Origin: Nitratifractor sp.
Lineage (GTDB): Bacteria; Campylobacterota; Campylobacteria; Campylobacterales; Sulfurovaceae
DNA length: 5,404 bases
Direction of reading: 5' to 3'
Assembly (NCBI GenBank): GCA_015490055.1
Contig: WFYP01000164.1
Location: 1 to 5,404, forward strand
The stretch's first letter is position 1. The number at the start of each line of letters is the position of its first letter. The notes under the pieces are model-generated. The model made no database searches, had not been told where the DNA came from, and saw nothing but the letters and a program-made list of their open reading frames with translations. A program made the translations under genes and the position numbers. Positions 1 to 5,404 of the stretch are shown here, piece by piece.

Positions 1-47
1 GTGTTTGAAAATATTTTATATAGTTAATTATTGATATAAAACTCACC

Positions 48-69
48 CTAATAGAAAATTAGATATAAT
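48..69 (+). promoter_or_regulatory. Probable sigma-70 promoter of the five-gene operon
   Basis: A perfect TATAAT -10 hexamer lies at 64-69, which would place the transcript start near 76-77, about 22 bases before the first start codon. No -35 consensus sits at the right distance (41-46 reads actcac). This is typical of the vegetative sigma factor in Campylobacterota, which relies on the -10 box and AT-rich upstream DNA. Just upstream, CTAAT (48-52) and ATTAG (58-62) form a perfect 5-bp inverted repeat around an AGAAA loop, in the spacer where a repressor could bind. That operator role is speculation. The -10 call is fairly secure by sequence and position. Confidence 0.6.
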
Positions 70-85
70 CTTACGATTTTTATAT

Positions 86-90
86 AAGGA
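86..90 (+). promoter_or_regulatory. Ribosome-binding site of the aminotransferase gene
   Basis: AAGGA lies 8 bases upstream of the ATG at 99. It fits the 16S anti-Shine-Dalgarno sequence and supports this start, whose product begins with the family's conserved N-terminal TPGPTPV motif almost immediately. Confidence 0.75.
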
Positions 91-98
91 TATAAGAG

Positions 99-1211
99 AT
101 GTTACTATTTACTCCTGGTCCAACACCAGTACTCGAAGCTGTTAGAGTTGCAATGAGTGCACCGACAATTCACCATAGAACCCCAGAATTTGAAGCTATT
201 TTTAAAGAAGCTAGAGAGTCTTTACTAAAACTTTTTGGTATGGACGAAGCCGTTATGATTGCTAGTTCTGGAACTGGTGCAATGGAAGCATCGATTATTA
301 ATATTTGCAAAAGCAAAGTTTTAACTATAAATGCTGGTAAATTTGGCGAGCGTTTTGGAAAGATTGCTAAAGCTCATGGTAAAGAGTTGGTAGAGCTTAA
401 GTACGAGTGGAATACGCCAGCGAGTGTAGAAGATGTTAAAAAGGCACTTGCAGAAAATAGCGATGTTGATACTATTGCTATTCAAGTTTGCGAAAGTGCA
501 GGGGGCTTAAGACACCCTGTAGAAGAGATTGCAAAAGCAGTTAAAGAGATAAATAGCGATATTATGGTTATTGCAGATGGTATTACAGCAGTTGGTGTAG
601 AGCCAATAGATGTAACTAATATAGATGCACTAATTGCTGGTAGCCAAAAGGCTCTTATGTTACCTCCGGGGCTTGCAATGGTTGGCTTAAGTAATAAAGC
701 TGTAGAGAGAATTGGTAAAGGTAGTGGCTATTATTTAAATTTAGCTAGTGAAATTTCTAAACAGCAAAAAAATACAACTGCTTATACTGCGGCAACTACT
801 TTAATTATAGGATTAAATAAAATATTTGATTTGGTAGAAGAGTTTGGTGGATTAGATAAGCTTTACAGCGTTACAGCAGCAAGAGCAAAGGCTTTAAATA
901 GTGCCTTAGAAGCTATTGGTTTAAAAATTTACCCAGCAACTCCGGCAAAAGCTATGGCTACTGTTATAGATGAGAATGCAGAAGATATTAGAAAACTATT
1001 AAAGACAAAATATAGTGTAAATGTAGCAGGTGGGCAAGACCATCTTAAGGGTAAAATTTTTAGAATTAACAATATGGGATTAATAGAGAGTAGCGATATG
1101 TTGTGGGTTGTAAATGCTATCGAGAGTGCATTGGCAGACTTAGGACGCATAGAGTATAGTGGCGTTGGGGCTAAAGTATTTAGCGAAGTTTTTGCATCGG
1201 AGATTAAATGA
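99..1211 (+). CDS. Class V PLP-dependent aminotransferase (alanine-glyoxylate/serine-pyruvate type)
   Basis: A 370-residue cytosolic fold-type I aminotransferase of the class V family that includes alanine-glyoxylate, serine-pyruvate and PucG enzymes. Visible motifs are TPGPTP at residues 5-10, HHRTPEF at 25-31, the phosphate-binding SGTG at 57-60, Asp160 (in ADGIT) as the likely partner of the PLP ring nitrogen, and SQKALMLPPG at 182-191 with Lys184 as the Schiff-base lysine. The C-terminal GG...GKIFRI segment (311-323) carries Arg322, the likely substrate-carboxylate arginine. The length is normal and no catalytic residue is missing. The true amino donor and acceptor cannot be read from the sequence. 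Glyoxylate/alanine, serine/pyruvate, or a stand-in for phosphoserine aminotransferase are all possible; the last is inference only. The loop at 131-136 reads CESAGG instead of the more common ETSTG-like version. It is the first gene of the operon, and its stop overlaps the next start by four bases (ATGA), implying translational coupling to hisZ. Confidence 0.92.
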   Translation: MLLFTPGPTPVLEAVRVAMSAPTIHHRTPEFEAIFKEARESLLKLFGMDEAVMIASSGTGAMEASIINICKSKVLTINAGKFGERFGKIAKAHGKELVELKYEWNTPASVEDVKKALAENSDVDTIAIQVCESAGGLRHPVEEIAKAVKEINSDIMVIADGITAVGVEPIDVTNIDALIAGSQKALMLPPGLAMVGLSNKAVERIGKGSGYYLNLASEISKQQKNTTAYTAATTLIIGLNKIFDLVEEFGGLDKLYSVTAARAKALNSALEAIGLKIYPATPAKAMATVIDENAEDIRKLLKTKYSVNVAGGQDHLKGKIFRINNMGLIESSDMLWVVNAIESALADLGRIEYSGVGAKVFSEVFASEIK

Positions 1212-2053
1212 TTTACGAACACGAAATACCTAGCAATAGCCGGCTCTACTTTGGCGAAAGTGCAAAGATAAAACGCCAAATAGAGAACTCTAGTGCAGAA
1301 ATTTTAGAGAATTTAGGTTTTAGCGAAATATCTACACCTCTATTTTCGTACCACCAACACAATGTGTTTAACGACAGCAGAGTTTTAATTAGAGTAAATG
1401 ACTCGCAAAACTCCACTATAAGCCTTAGAGCAGACTCTACAGTAGATGTTGTAAGAATTGCTACAAAAAGACTTGCAAGAAGCGAAAATATAAAAAAATG
1501 GTTTTATATTCAGCCGACATTTATATATCCAACTACAGAGGTGCACCAAATTGGGGCAGAGATTATTGGCGGTAGTTTAGAAGAGTCAGCAAACATTGCT
1601 ATTGAAATTTTGAAAAAACAAGAGATTAACAGTAGTTTTCAGTTAGCAAATATTGCACTAGCACACACTTTAGTTAAGAATTACGGCTTTGATTTGGACG
1701 ATATTAAAAATATTCGCTTAGAGAAGATTTTAAACTCATCTTATGCTTGGATTGATAGCTTGGTGAATATAGAGAGTGTAAAAGATTTAGAAGATTTATC
1801 TATCTATCCAGAAGATATAAAAGCAGAGCTTTCTAAGTTAAAAGATATAGCTAGCAAAATTGATTTAGAAGATATTTTAATTTCGCCTCTATACTATGCA
1901 CCAATGCGTTACTACAATTCGTTAGTATTTAGAGCATTTGAAGGCGAAAAACTATATTTAACTGGTGGAATATACACTATACAAGATGTCGAAGGTAGTG
2001 GTTTTGCACTATATACCGACACAGTAATAGCAAAAAAGATGCAAAGGGATTAA
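1208..2053 (+). CDS. hisZ: HisZ-like ATP phosphoribosyltransferase regulatory subunit (short form)
   Basis: A 281-residue paralogue of the histidyl-tRNA synthetase catalytic domain. HisZ does not charge tRNA. It assembles with short-form HisG to activate the first step of histidine synthesis (ATP + PRPP to phosphoribosyl-ATP) and confers histidine feedback. HisRS/HisZ landmarks are in order: an N-terminal helix-strand with LGF and TPLF (36-46), LRADST...VRIAT (73-86), a motif-2-like stretch ending HQIGAEIIGG (113-122), and YYNSLVF with LTGG (235-254), equivalent to the YYTG-F and GGRYD regions of HisRS. The usual motif-2 arginine is absent (QPTFIYPTTE), and there is no C-terminal anticodon-binding domain, so it is not an active synthetase. 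It is shorter than many HisZ proteins (about 310-390 residues). Start: ATG overlaps the aminotransferase stop, with GGAG at 1199-1202. It directly abuts purA; hisZ-purA adjacency is also known in beta- and gammaproteobacteria such as Pseudomonas. hisG is not in the window. Confidence 0.85.
   Translation: MIYEHEIPSNSRLYFGESAKIKRQIENSSAEILENLGFSEISTPLFSYHQHNVFNDSRVLIRVNDSQNSTISLRADSTVDVVRIATKRLARSENIKKWFYIQPTFIYPTTEVHQIGAEIIGGSLEESANIAIEILKKQEINSSFQLANIALAHTLVKNYGFDLDDIKNIRLEKILNSSYAWIDSLVNIESVKDLEDLSIYPEDIKAELSKLKDIASKIDLEDILISPLYYAPMRYYNSLVFRAFEGEKLYLTGGIYTIQDVEGSGFALYTDTVIAKKMQRD
2044..2048 (+). promoter_or_regulatory. Ribosome-binding site that decides the purA start
   Basis: AAGGG lies inside the last codons of hisZ, 5 bases before the ATG at 2054, which directly follows the hisZ TAA. 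A second in-frame ATG at 2063 would be 14 bases away, which is long for this site. Family alignment from memory (C. jejuni PurA begins MSKADIIVG) fits a product starting at the second ATG (MNRADLIVG) slightly better. I keep 2054 because of the spacing, but both starts remain possible. Confidence 0.5.
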
Positions 2054-3316
2054 ATGCAAGAGATGAATAGGGCAGATTTAATAGTAGGGCTTCAGTGGGG
2101 CGACGAAGGTAAGGGTAAGATTGTTGATAATTTGGCACAAAAGTATGATTATGTATGTCGTTTTGCAGGTGGGCATAACGCGGGGCATACTATTGTAACA
2201 GAGGGTAAAACTTATGCTTTACATTTAGTGCCATCTGGCGTACTTAATAAAAAGGCGATAAATGTTGTTGGAAATGGTGTTGTGCTATCTCCAAAAGATT
2301 TTATAAAAGAGTTAGAGCAGTTTGATGATATTGATGGCAGAATCTATATATCAGATAAGGCACACCTACTTTTACCATACCACGCAGAGATTGACCAGGC
2401 AAGAGAGAGATTAAAAGGCGATAAAGCTATTGGTACAACTGGTAAGGGTATTGGACCAGCATATGGTGATAAAATCACAAGAGTAGGGCATAGGGTTGGC
2501 GAGCTTTTAAATCCAGAAAAGCTTTGCGATGGTATTATGGGTTACTTTAAAATAAATAAGCCAATTTTTGATGCAATGGGTGTATCTACTCCAAACAAAG
2601 AGGAGCTTTTAGCAGAGTTAAAAGAGTATAAAGAGGCACTTGGCTCTTACATTACAGATACAACGCTAATGGCTTGGGATGCATTAGATAGCAACAAAAG
2701 AGTACTGCTAGAGGGTGCACAAGGAACTATGTTAGATATCGACCATGGAACTTACCCATATGTTACAAGCTCTACAACAATTAGTGCAGGTGCTTGTAGT
2801 GGTTTGGGTATTGCACCACATCAAATTGGCAATGTAATTGGTATTGCTAAAGCTTACTGTACGCGTGTTGGTAATGGCCCATTCCCTAGTGAAGATTTAG
2901 GCGAAAAAGGTGAGTATTTAAGAGAAAAAGGGCACGAGTTTGGTACAACCACAGGGAGACCAAGAAGATGCGGATGGTTCGATGCTGTTGCTATGCGTCA
3001 TGCTGTTAGACTAAATGGTGTTAGCAATATCTCTTTAATGAAGCTAGATGTTTTAGATGGTTTAGATGAAGTAAAAGTTTGTGTTGGATATGAGTTTGAG
3101 GGTAAAGAGATAGATTATGTTCCATACACTTTAGAAGATATTAAGCCAATTTACAAAAGCTTTAAAGGTTGGGAAAAGAGCGAAGGTGTGCGAGAGTTTA
3201 GCGATTTACCAAAAGAGGCACAAGATTACATTTTAGAATTAGAAAAGCTATGCGGTGCAAAAGTGGGTATAATCTCTACATCGCCAGATAGAGACGATAC
3301 TATTATTAGAGACTAA
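2054..3316 (+). CDS. purA: Adenylosuccinate synthetase
   Basis: Catalyses IMP + aspartate + GTP to adenylosuccinate + GDP + phosphate, the committed step from IMP to AMP; a cytosolic homodimer. The 420 residues (417 from the second ATG) match the family's usual length of about 416-432. Diagnostic motifs are the QWGDEGKGK P-loop at 14-22 with catalytic Asp17, GGHNAGHT at 39-46 with catalytic His45, and GTTGKGIGPAY at 127-137 followed by Arg143 for IMP binding. Further on are EGAQG, the DHGTYPYVTSS segment, TTTGRPRRCGW in the aspartate-binding loop, KLDVLDG for guanine recognition, and a C-terminal STSPDRDDTI. All expected active-site residues are present, so it should be functional. It sits after hisZ with no intergenic base and 9 bases before the DUF507 gene, so it is probably translated from the operon mRNA. 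Histidine synthesis consumes ATP and returns AICAR to the IMP pool, which gives a metabolic reason for linkage to hisZ. Confidence 0.98.
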   Translation: MQEMNRADLIVGLQWGDEGKGKIVDNLAQKYDYVCRFAGGHNAGHTIVTEGKTYALHLVPSGVLNKKAINVVGNGVVLSPKDFIKELEQFDDIDGRIYISDKAHLLLPYHAEIDQARERLKGDKAIGTTGKGIGPAYGDKITRVGHRVGELLNPEKLCDGIMGYFKINKPIFDAMGVSTPNKEELLAELKEYKEALGSYITDTTLMAWDALDSNKRVLLEGAQGTMLDIDHGTYPYVTSSTTISAGACSGLGIAPHQIGNVIGIAKAYCTRVGNGPFPSEDLGEKGEYLREKGHEFGTTTGRPRRCGWFDAVAMRHAVRLNGVSNISLMKLDVLDGLDEVKVCVGYEFEGKEIDYVPYTLEDIKPIYKSFKGWEKSEGVREFSDLPKEAQDYILELEKLCGAKVGIISTSPDRDDTIIRD

Positions 3317-3320
3317 GGAG
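3314..3320 (+). promoter_or_regulatory. Strong ribosome-binding site overlapping the purA stop
   Basis: TAAGGAG is a near-perfect Shine-Dalgarno sequence whose first three bases are the purA stop codon. It lies 5 bases upstream of the ATG at 3326. It is the best ribosome-binding site in the operon, suggesting that the DUF507 protein is translated efficiently. Confidence 0.8.
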
Positions 3321-3325
3321 TAGTT

Positions 3326-3877
3326 ATGAGACTAAAGCCAAACCAGAGTGAATTTGTAGCTAGAAAGATAGCTGTAGATTTAATAAATGCTCCATTTGTA
3401 AAGTTGCTAAAAGGCAAAGATGATGTAGTTGCAGCAGCAAAAGAGATTATATTAGAGAACTTAAAAAAAGAGAGAGAGTTAGATGGCAAGGTTCAAGATA
3501 TTTTAGAAGAGAATTACGAAGATATTGAAATGCAAAGAGCAGACGAGAGACAACTTTTCTTTATGATTAAAAAGCGTCTTGCTCCAGAATTTGGTATTAT
3601 AATGAATTATGACGATAGATATAGCGATATATCTCATAAAATTTTAGATGAACTTTACGAAGAGTATCTAATAGAGTATGAAGTAAACGATAACCAGGTA
3701 AAAAATGTAATCTTTAACTCATTTAAAGAGTTTGCAAGAAGTTACGAAGAGATAGATGATGTGGTTTATAATAAAATTAGAAGCCTAGAGAAAGAAGTTA
3801 TGCCAGGAAGCGAAGAGTATGAAATTCTTTATGAAAGATATTTCCAAGAAGAGCTAACTCGTCGCGGTTTAATATAG
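3326..3877 (+). CDS. Double-domain DUF507 protein of unknown function
   Basis: A 183-residue, highly charged (Glu/Lys/Asp-rich), probably all-helical cytosolic protein with no signal peptide or membrane segment. Residues about 99-183 are a recognisable DUF507 domain, with ISHKILDEL near its start, KEFARSYEEIDDVV in the middle, and the characteristic end GSEEYEILYERYFQEEL..RGLI. DUF507 proteins are typically about 90 residues. Here residues 1-92 look like a second, more diverged copy: VARKIAVDL, then KKERELDGKV, then ADERQLFFMIKKRLAPEFGII align with the corresponding parts of the C-terminal half. The gene therefore probably arose by internal duplication or fusion. It sits between purA and carA, and as I recall a DUF507 gene also neighbours carA in Campylobacter, so the link with nucleotide-synthesis genes appears conserved. 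No catalytic motif is visible, and a structural or regulatory role is only a guess. The start is set by the strong TAAGGAG site. Confidence 0.88.
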   Translation: MRLKPNQSEFVARKIAVDLINAPFVKLLKGKDDVVAAAKEIILENLKKERELDGKVQDILEENYEDIEMQRADERQLFFMIKKRLAPEFGIIMNYDDRYSDISHKILDELYEEYLIEYEVNDNQVKNVIFNSFKEFARSYEEIDDVVYNKIRSLEKEVMPGSEEYEILYERYFQEELTRRGLI

Positions 3878-3880
3878 GGG
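3876..3880 (+). promoter_or_regulatory. Weak ribosome-binding site supporting the carA GTG start
   Basis: AGGGG, overlapping the DUF507 TAG stop, lies 7 bases before the GTG at 3888. It is only a partial match to AGGAG. It supports the GTG because no other in-frame start lies in the 10-base gap and the product from GTG begins exactly at the CarA family N-terminus. Confidence 0.6.
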
Positions 3881-3887
3881 TGTTGCA

Positions 3888-5012
3888 GTGAAAAAAGTAT
3901 GGTTATATTTCGAAAATGAACTATTTATAGAGGCTAAAAGTTTTGGAGCAGAGGGTACAGCAGTTGGCGAAGTTGTATTTAATACATCTCTTACGGGATA
4001 CCAAGAGATAATTACAGACCCAAGCTATGCAGGGCAGTTTATTACATTTACAATGCCAGAGATTGGAAATGTAGGAGTTAATAGCGAAGATTACGAAAAT
4101 TTAAACTCTAAAGCTTACTGCAAGGGTGTAATTGTAAGAAATTATCAAGATAGACCATCTAACTTTAGATGTGAACAACCGTTAAGTAAGCTTTTAAAAG
4201 AGAATAATACTATCGGTATTTGCGAAGTAGATACAAGATACTTAACAAAAATGTTAAGAGACCAAGGTGCTATGGAGATGGTAGCCTCTACAGAGATTAG
4301 CTCTAAAGAGGAGCTTGCAAAAGTTTTAGAAAATAGCCCTAAAATTTCTGAAATTAACTATATAAAAGAGGTTACAACAAAAGAGCCATATACCCATACT
4401 ACTGGTAAGTATGATGCTGCTAAATTTGAATATACAAAACCATTAACATCTAAAAAAGTTGTAGCTTATGATTTTGGAATTAAAAGAAATATTTTAAATG
4501 AGTTAGTAACAGCTGGCTTAGAAGTTGAAGTTGTTCCAGCTGATACAGATGCTCAAATAGTTATAGATAAGTTTGAAGCTGGCGAAATTGGTGGAGTATT
4601 TTTATCTAATGGACCTGGCGACCCACTAGTATTAGAGGAGCAAAAAGAGATTACTCAAAAGCTACTTAGTGCAAATATTCCAATGTTTGCAATTTGCCTT
4701 GGGCATCAAATGCTCTCTATTGCAAATGGTTACGATACATATAAACTAAAGTTCGGACACCATGGTGGTAACCATCCTGTGAAAAATGCAGAGGGTAAAG
4801 TGGAAATTACAGCACAAAACCATAACTATAATGTTCCAGATAATATTACAGAAGTGGCAGAGGTTACGCATACAAACCTATTCGATAACACAATAGAGGG
4901 TATAAAGTATAAAAACAGAGATGTATTCTCAGTACAACACCACCCAGAAGCAAGCCCAGGACCACATGAGAGTGCTTATGTGTTTAAAGAGTTTGCTAGT
5001 CGAGTTAAGTAA
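3888..5012 (+). CDS. carA: Carbamoyl-phosphate synthase small (glutaminase) subunit
   Basis: Hydrolyses glutamine and channels the ammonia to the large subunit CarB, which makes carbamoyl phosphate for pyrimidine and arginine synthesis. At 374 residues it has the usual length. The N-terminal CPSase_sm_chain domain (about 1-130) includes VVFNTSLTGYQEI and DPSYAGQ. The C-terminal class I glutamine amidotransferase domain (about 188-374) has SNGPGDP at 240-246, the nucleophile Cys270 in AICLGHQ, FGHHGGNHPV at 289-298, QNHNY at 310-314, and HHPEASPGPHE at 351-361 with catalytic His352 and Glu354. The triad is intact. It starts with GTG behind a weak ribosome-binding site, so its translation may be tuned below that of DUF507 or coupled to it. 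carB is not in the window and must lie elsewhere, as is common in this phylum. There is no room upstream for an attenuator of its own. It is the last gene of the operon, with no clear terminator after it. Confidence 0.98.
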   Translation: MKKVWLYFENELFIEAKSFGAEGTAVGEVVFNTSLTGYQEIITDPSYAGQFITFTMPEIGNVGVNSEDYENLNSKAYCKGVIVRNYQDRPSNFRCEQPLSKLLKENNTIGICEVDTRYLTKMLRDQGAMEMVASTEISSKEELAKVLENSPKISEINYIKEVTTKEPYTHTTGKYDAAKFEYTKPLTSKKVVAYDFGIKRNILNELVTAGLEVEVVPADTDAQIVIDKFEAGEIGGVFLSNGPGDPLVLEEQKEITQKLLSANIPMFAICLGHQMLSIANGYDTYKLKFGHHGGNHPVKNAEGKVEITAQNHNYNVPDNITEVAEVTHTNLFDNTIEGIKYKNRDVFSVQHHPEASPGPHESAYVFKEFASRVK

Positions 5013-5044
5013 GTTGAAAGTTAAAAGTTAAAAGTTTGAAGTTT
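5013..5044 (+). repeat. Degenerate 7-bp tandem repeat directly after carA
   Basis: Four consecutive heptamers plus a partial fifth begin at the base after the carA stop: GTTGAAA, GTTAAAA, GTTAAAA, GTTTGAA, GTTT. Two adjacent units are identical and the others differ by small changes. The last carA codons (GTT AAG TAA, 5004-5012) resemble another unit, so the array may have overrun the gene's end. It has no inverted symmetry and no following T-run, so it is not a terminator. The function is unknown; slipped-strand copying is the simplest origin. Confidence 0.75.
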
Positions 5045-5091
5045 GTGGGTGAGTGTTTATTGCCATTCCCTTATTTTAGAAATAATAAAAG
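5045..5091. other. carA-ddl spacer without a recognisable gene or terminator
   Basis: AT-rich apart from a G-rich patch (GTGGGTGAGTG, 5045-5055) and GCCATTCCC (5062-5070). TTATTT and AAATAA (5071-5076 and 5080-5085) can pair around a three-base loop, but the stem is entirely A-T and would be weak. TTGCCA (5060-5065) resembles a -35 box and lies 17 bases before TAATAA (5083-5088), a possible but poor alternative promoter for ddl. Confidence 0.4.
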
Positions 5092-5105
5092 TATAATTTA
5101 AAAGG
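5092..5105 (+). promoter_or_regulatory. Probable ddl promoter -10 box and ribosome-binding site
   Basis: A perfect TATAAT at 5092-5097 is followed by AAAGG at 5101-5105, 10 bases before the ddl ATG. If TATAAT is the real -10 box, transcription would start near 5104, inside the AAAGG, giving a leader of about 11-12 bases and a clipped Shine-Dalgarno sequence. Longer transcripts reading through from carA would carry the intact site. No -35 consensus is present, as at the first promoter. Confidence 0.5.
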
Positions 5106-5115
5106 TATATTAAAA

Positions 5116-5404
5116 ATGAAAATAGCAATAGTTTTTGGTGGGTCAAGTTATGAGCATGAAATTAGTATTGTAAGTGCAATTACGGTAAAAAATGTTCTTA
5201 AAAAGCATACTCCACTATTTATATTTGTAGATGCAAATAGAGATTTCTATCTTATAGATAGTGAAAATATGAAATCTAAGTTTTTTAGCTCAAGAGATTA
5301 TCTAAAAAAGAGTAAAAAATTAAATATAGAGCATGGTGGTTTTTCTGCTAGTAGTATGTTTGGTTCTAAAAAAGTAGAATATGATATAGTGCTTAACCTA
5401 ATTC
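5116..5404 (+). CDS. ddl: D-alanine-D-alanine ligase, N-terminal part (cut by window end)
   Basis: Ligates two D-alanines with ATP in the cytosol to make the dipeptide that ends the peptidoglycan stem. Only 96 residues are present and the frame is open to the window edge, so the break is due to the window and not the gene. The N-terminus MKIAIVFGGSSYEHEISIVS is diagnostic: GGxSxEHEIS, including the Glu of the EHE motif that contacts the first D-Ala, is the Ddl signature. The last visible residues (YDIVLNLI) lead into the position where the conserved HGxxGEDG motif should begin. The ATP-grasp and catalytic domains lie outside the window. The N-domain is longer and Lys-rich (residues about 50-75), as I recall for Campylobacterota Ddl. 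The gene is separated from carA by 103 bases and has its own -10 box, so it is probably a separate transcription unit or a readthrough target. Confidence 0.93.
   Translation, partial: MKIAIVFGGSSYEHEISIVSAITVKNVLKKHTPLFIFVDANRDFYLIDSENMKSKFFSSRDYLKKSKKLNIEHGGFSASSMFGSKKVEYDIVLNLI

Noticed and set aside
1..27. Open frame ending in TAA at 25-27 (VFENILYS) as the tail of an upstream gene
   Set aside because: Eight residues before a stop cannot be told from chance in AT-rich DNA; there is no homology to judge by.
929..1279. 116-residue open frame on the minus strand across the aminotransferase-hisZ junction
   Set aside because: It lies entirely antisense to two well-supported genes, has no recognisable domain, and its hydrophobic, Leu/Ile/Ala-rich composition is that expected from the reverse of these codons.
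1208..2053. Functional histidyl-tRNA synthetase
   Set aside because: Motif 2 lacks its arginine, the C-terminal anticodon-binding domain is absent and the length is far below that of HisRS; position before purA fits HisZ.
3878..3887. Pyrimidine or arginine attenuator or riboswitch in front of carA
   Set aside because: Only 10 bases separate the DUF507 stop from the carA start, leaving no room for a leader structure.
5071..5085. Hairpin TTATTT-TAG-AAATAA as a carA terminator
   Set aside because: The stem has only A-T pairs with a three-base loop and no following U-run; it would be too weak for intrinsic termination.
1..5404. Mobile elements, CRISPR arrays, tRNA/rRNA genes or horizontally acquired islands
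   Set aside because: No transposase, direct-repeat/spacer array, tRNA-like clover sequence or abrupt composition change was seen; all genes share the same codon style and form a housekeeping order.

Overview
The window is AT-rich chromosomal DNA. Its codon use (AGA for Arg, TTA for Leu, many A/T third positions), protein sequences and gene order suggest a free-living member of the Campylobacterota, most likely close to Sulfurimonas/Sulfurovum. This placement rests on recognising the proteins (PurA, CarA, DUF507, and a Ddl with the N-terminus seen in this phylum) and on the presence of a short HisZ. It is not based on a database search. Every supported gene is on the + strand.

Layout: positions 1-98 are a leader with a TATAAT -10 box (64-69) and an AAGGA ribosome-binding site (86-90). 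Five tightly packed genes follow. They are a class V PLP aminotransferase (99-1211), a short HisZ-like histidyl-tRNA-synthetase paralogue (1208-2053), adenylosuccinate synthetase purA (2054-3316), a double-domain DUF507 protein (3326-3877) and the carbamoyl-phosphate synthase small subunit carA (3888-5012, GTG start). The junctions are an ATGA overlap, a TAA/ATG abutment, and gaps of 9 and 10 bases whose ribosome-binding sites overlap the preceding stop codons. No internal promoter or terminator is evident, so the five genes probably form one operon. A 103-base spacer follows. It holds a degenerate 7-bp tandem repeat starting right after the carA stop, and a second TATAAT box. The 5' third of ddl (D-alanine-D-alanine ligase) then runs off the window end at 5404.

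The operon combines amino-acid and nucleotide metabolism. HisZ activates short-form HisG, the ATP- and PRPP-consuming first step of histidine synthesis, whose pathway returns AICAR to purine synthesis. PurA commits IMP to AMP. CarA supplies ammonia for carbamoyl phosphate, used for pyrimidines and arginine. The aminotransferase is a PLP enzyme of unresolved substrate, and DUF507 has no known function.

This is essentially a conserved housekeeping region, and I do not see a new defence, mobile or signalling system in it. The points most worth a second look are the internal duplication in the DUF507 protein, the reduced HisZ, the heptamer repeat flush with the carA stop, and the altered PLP-pocket loop of the aminotransferase.
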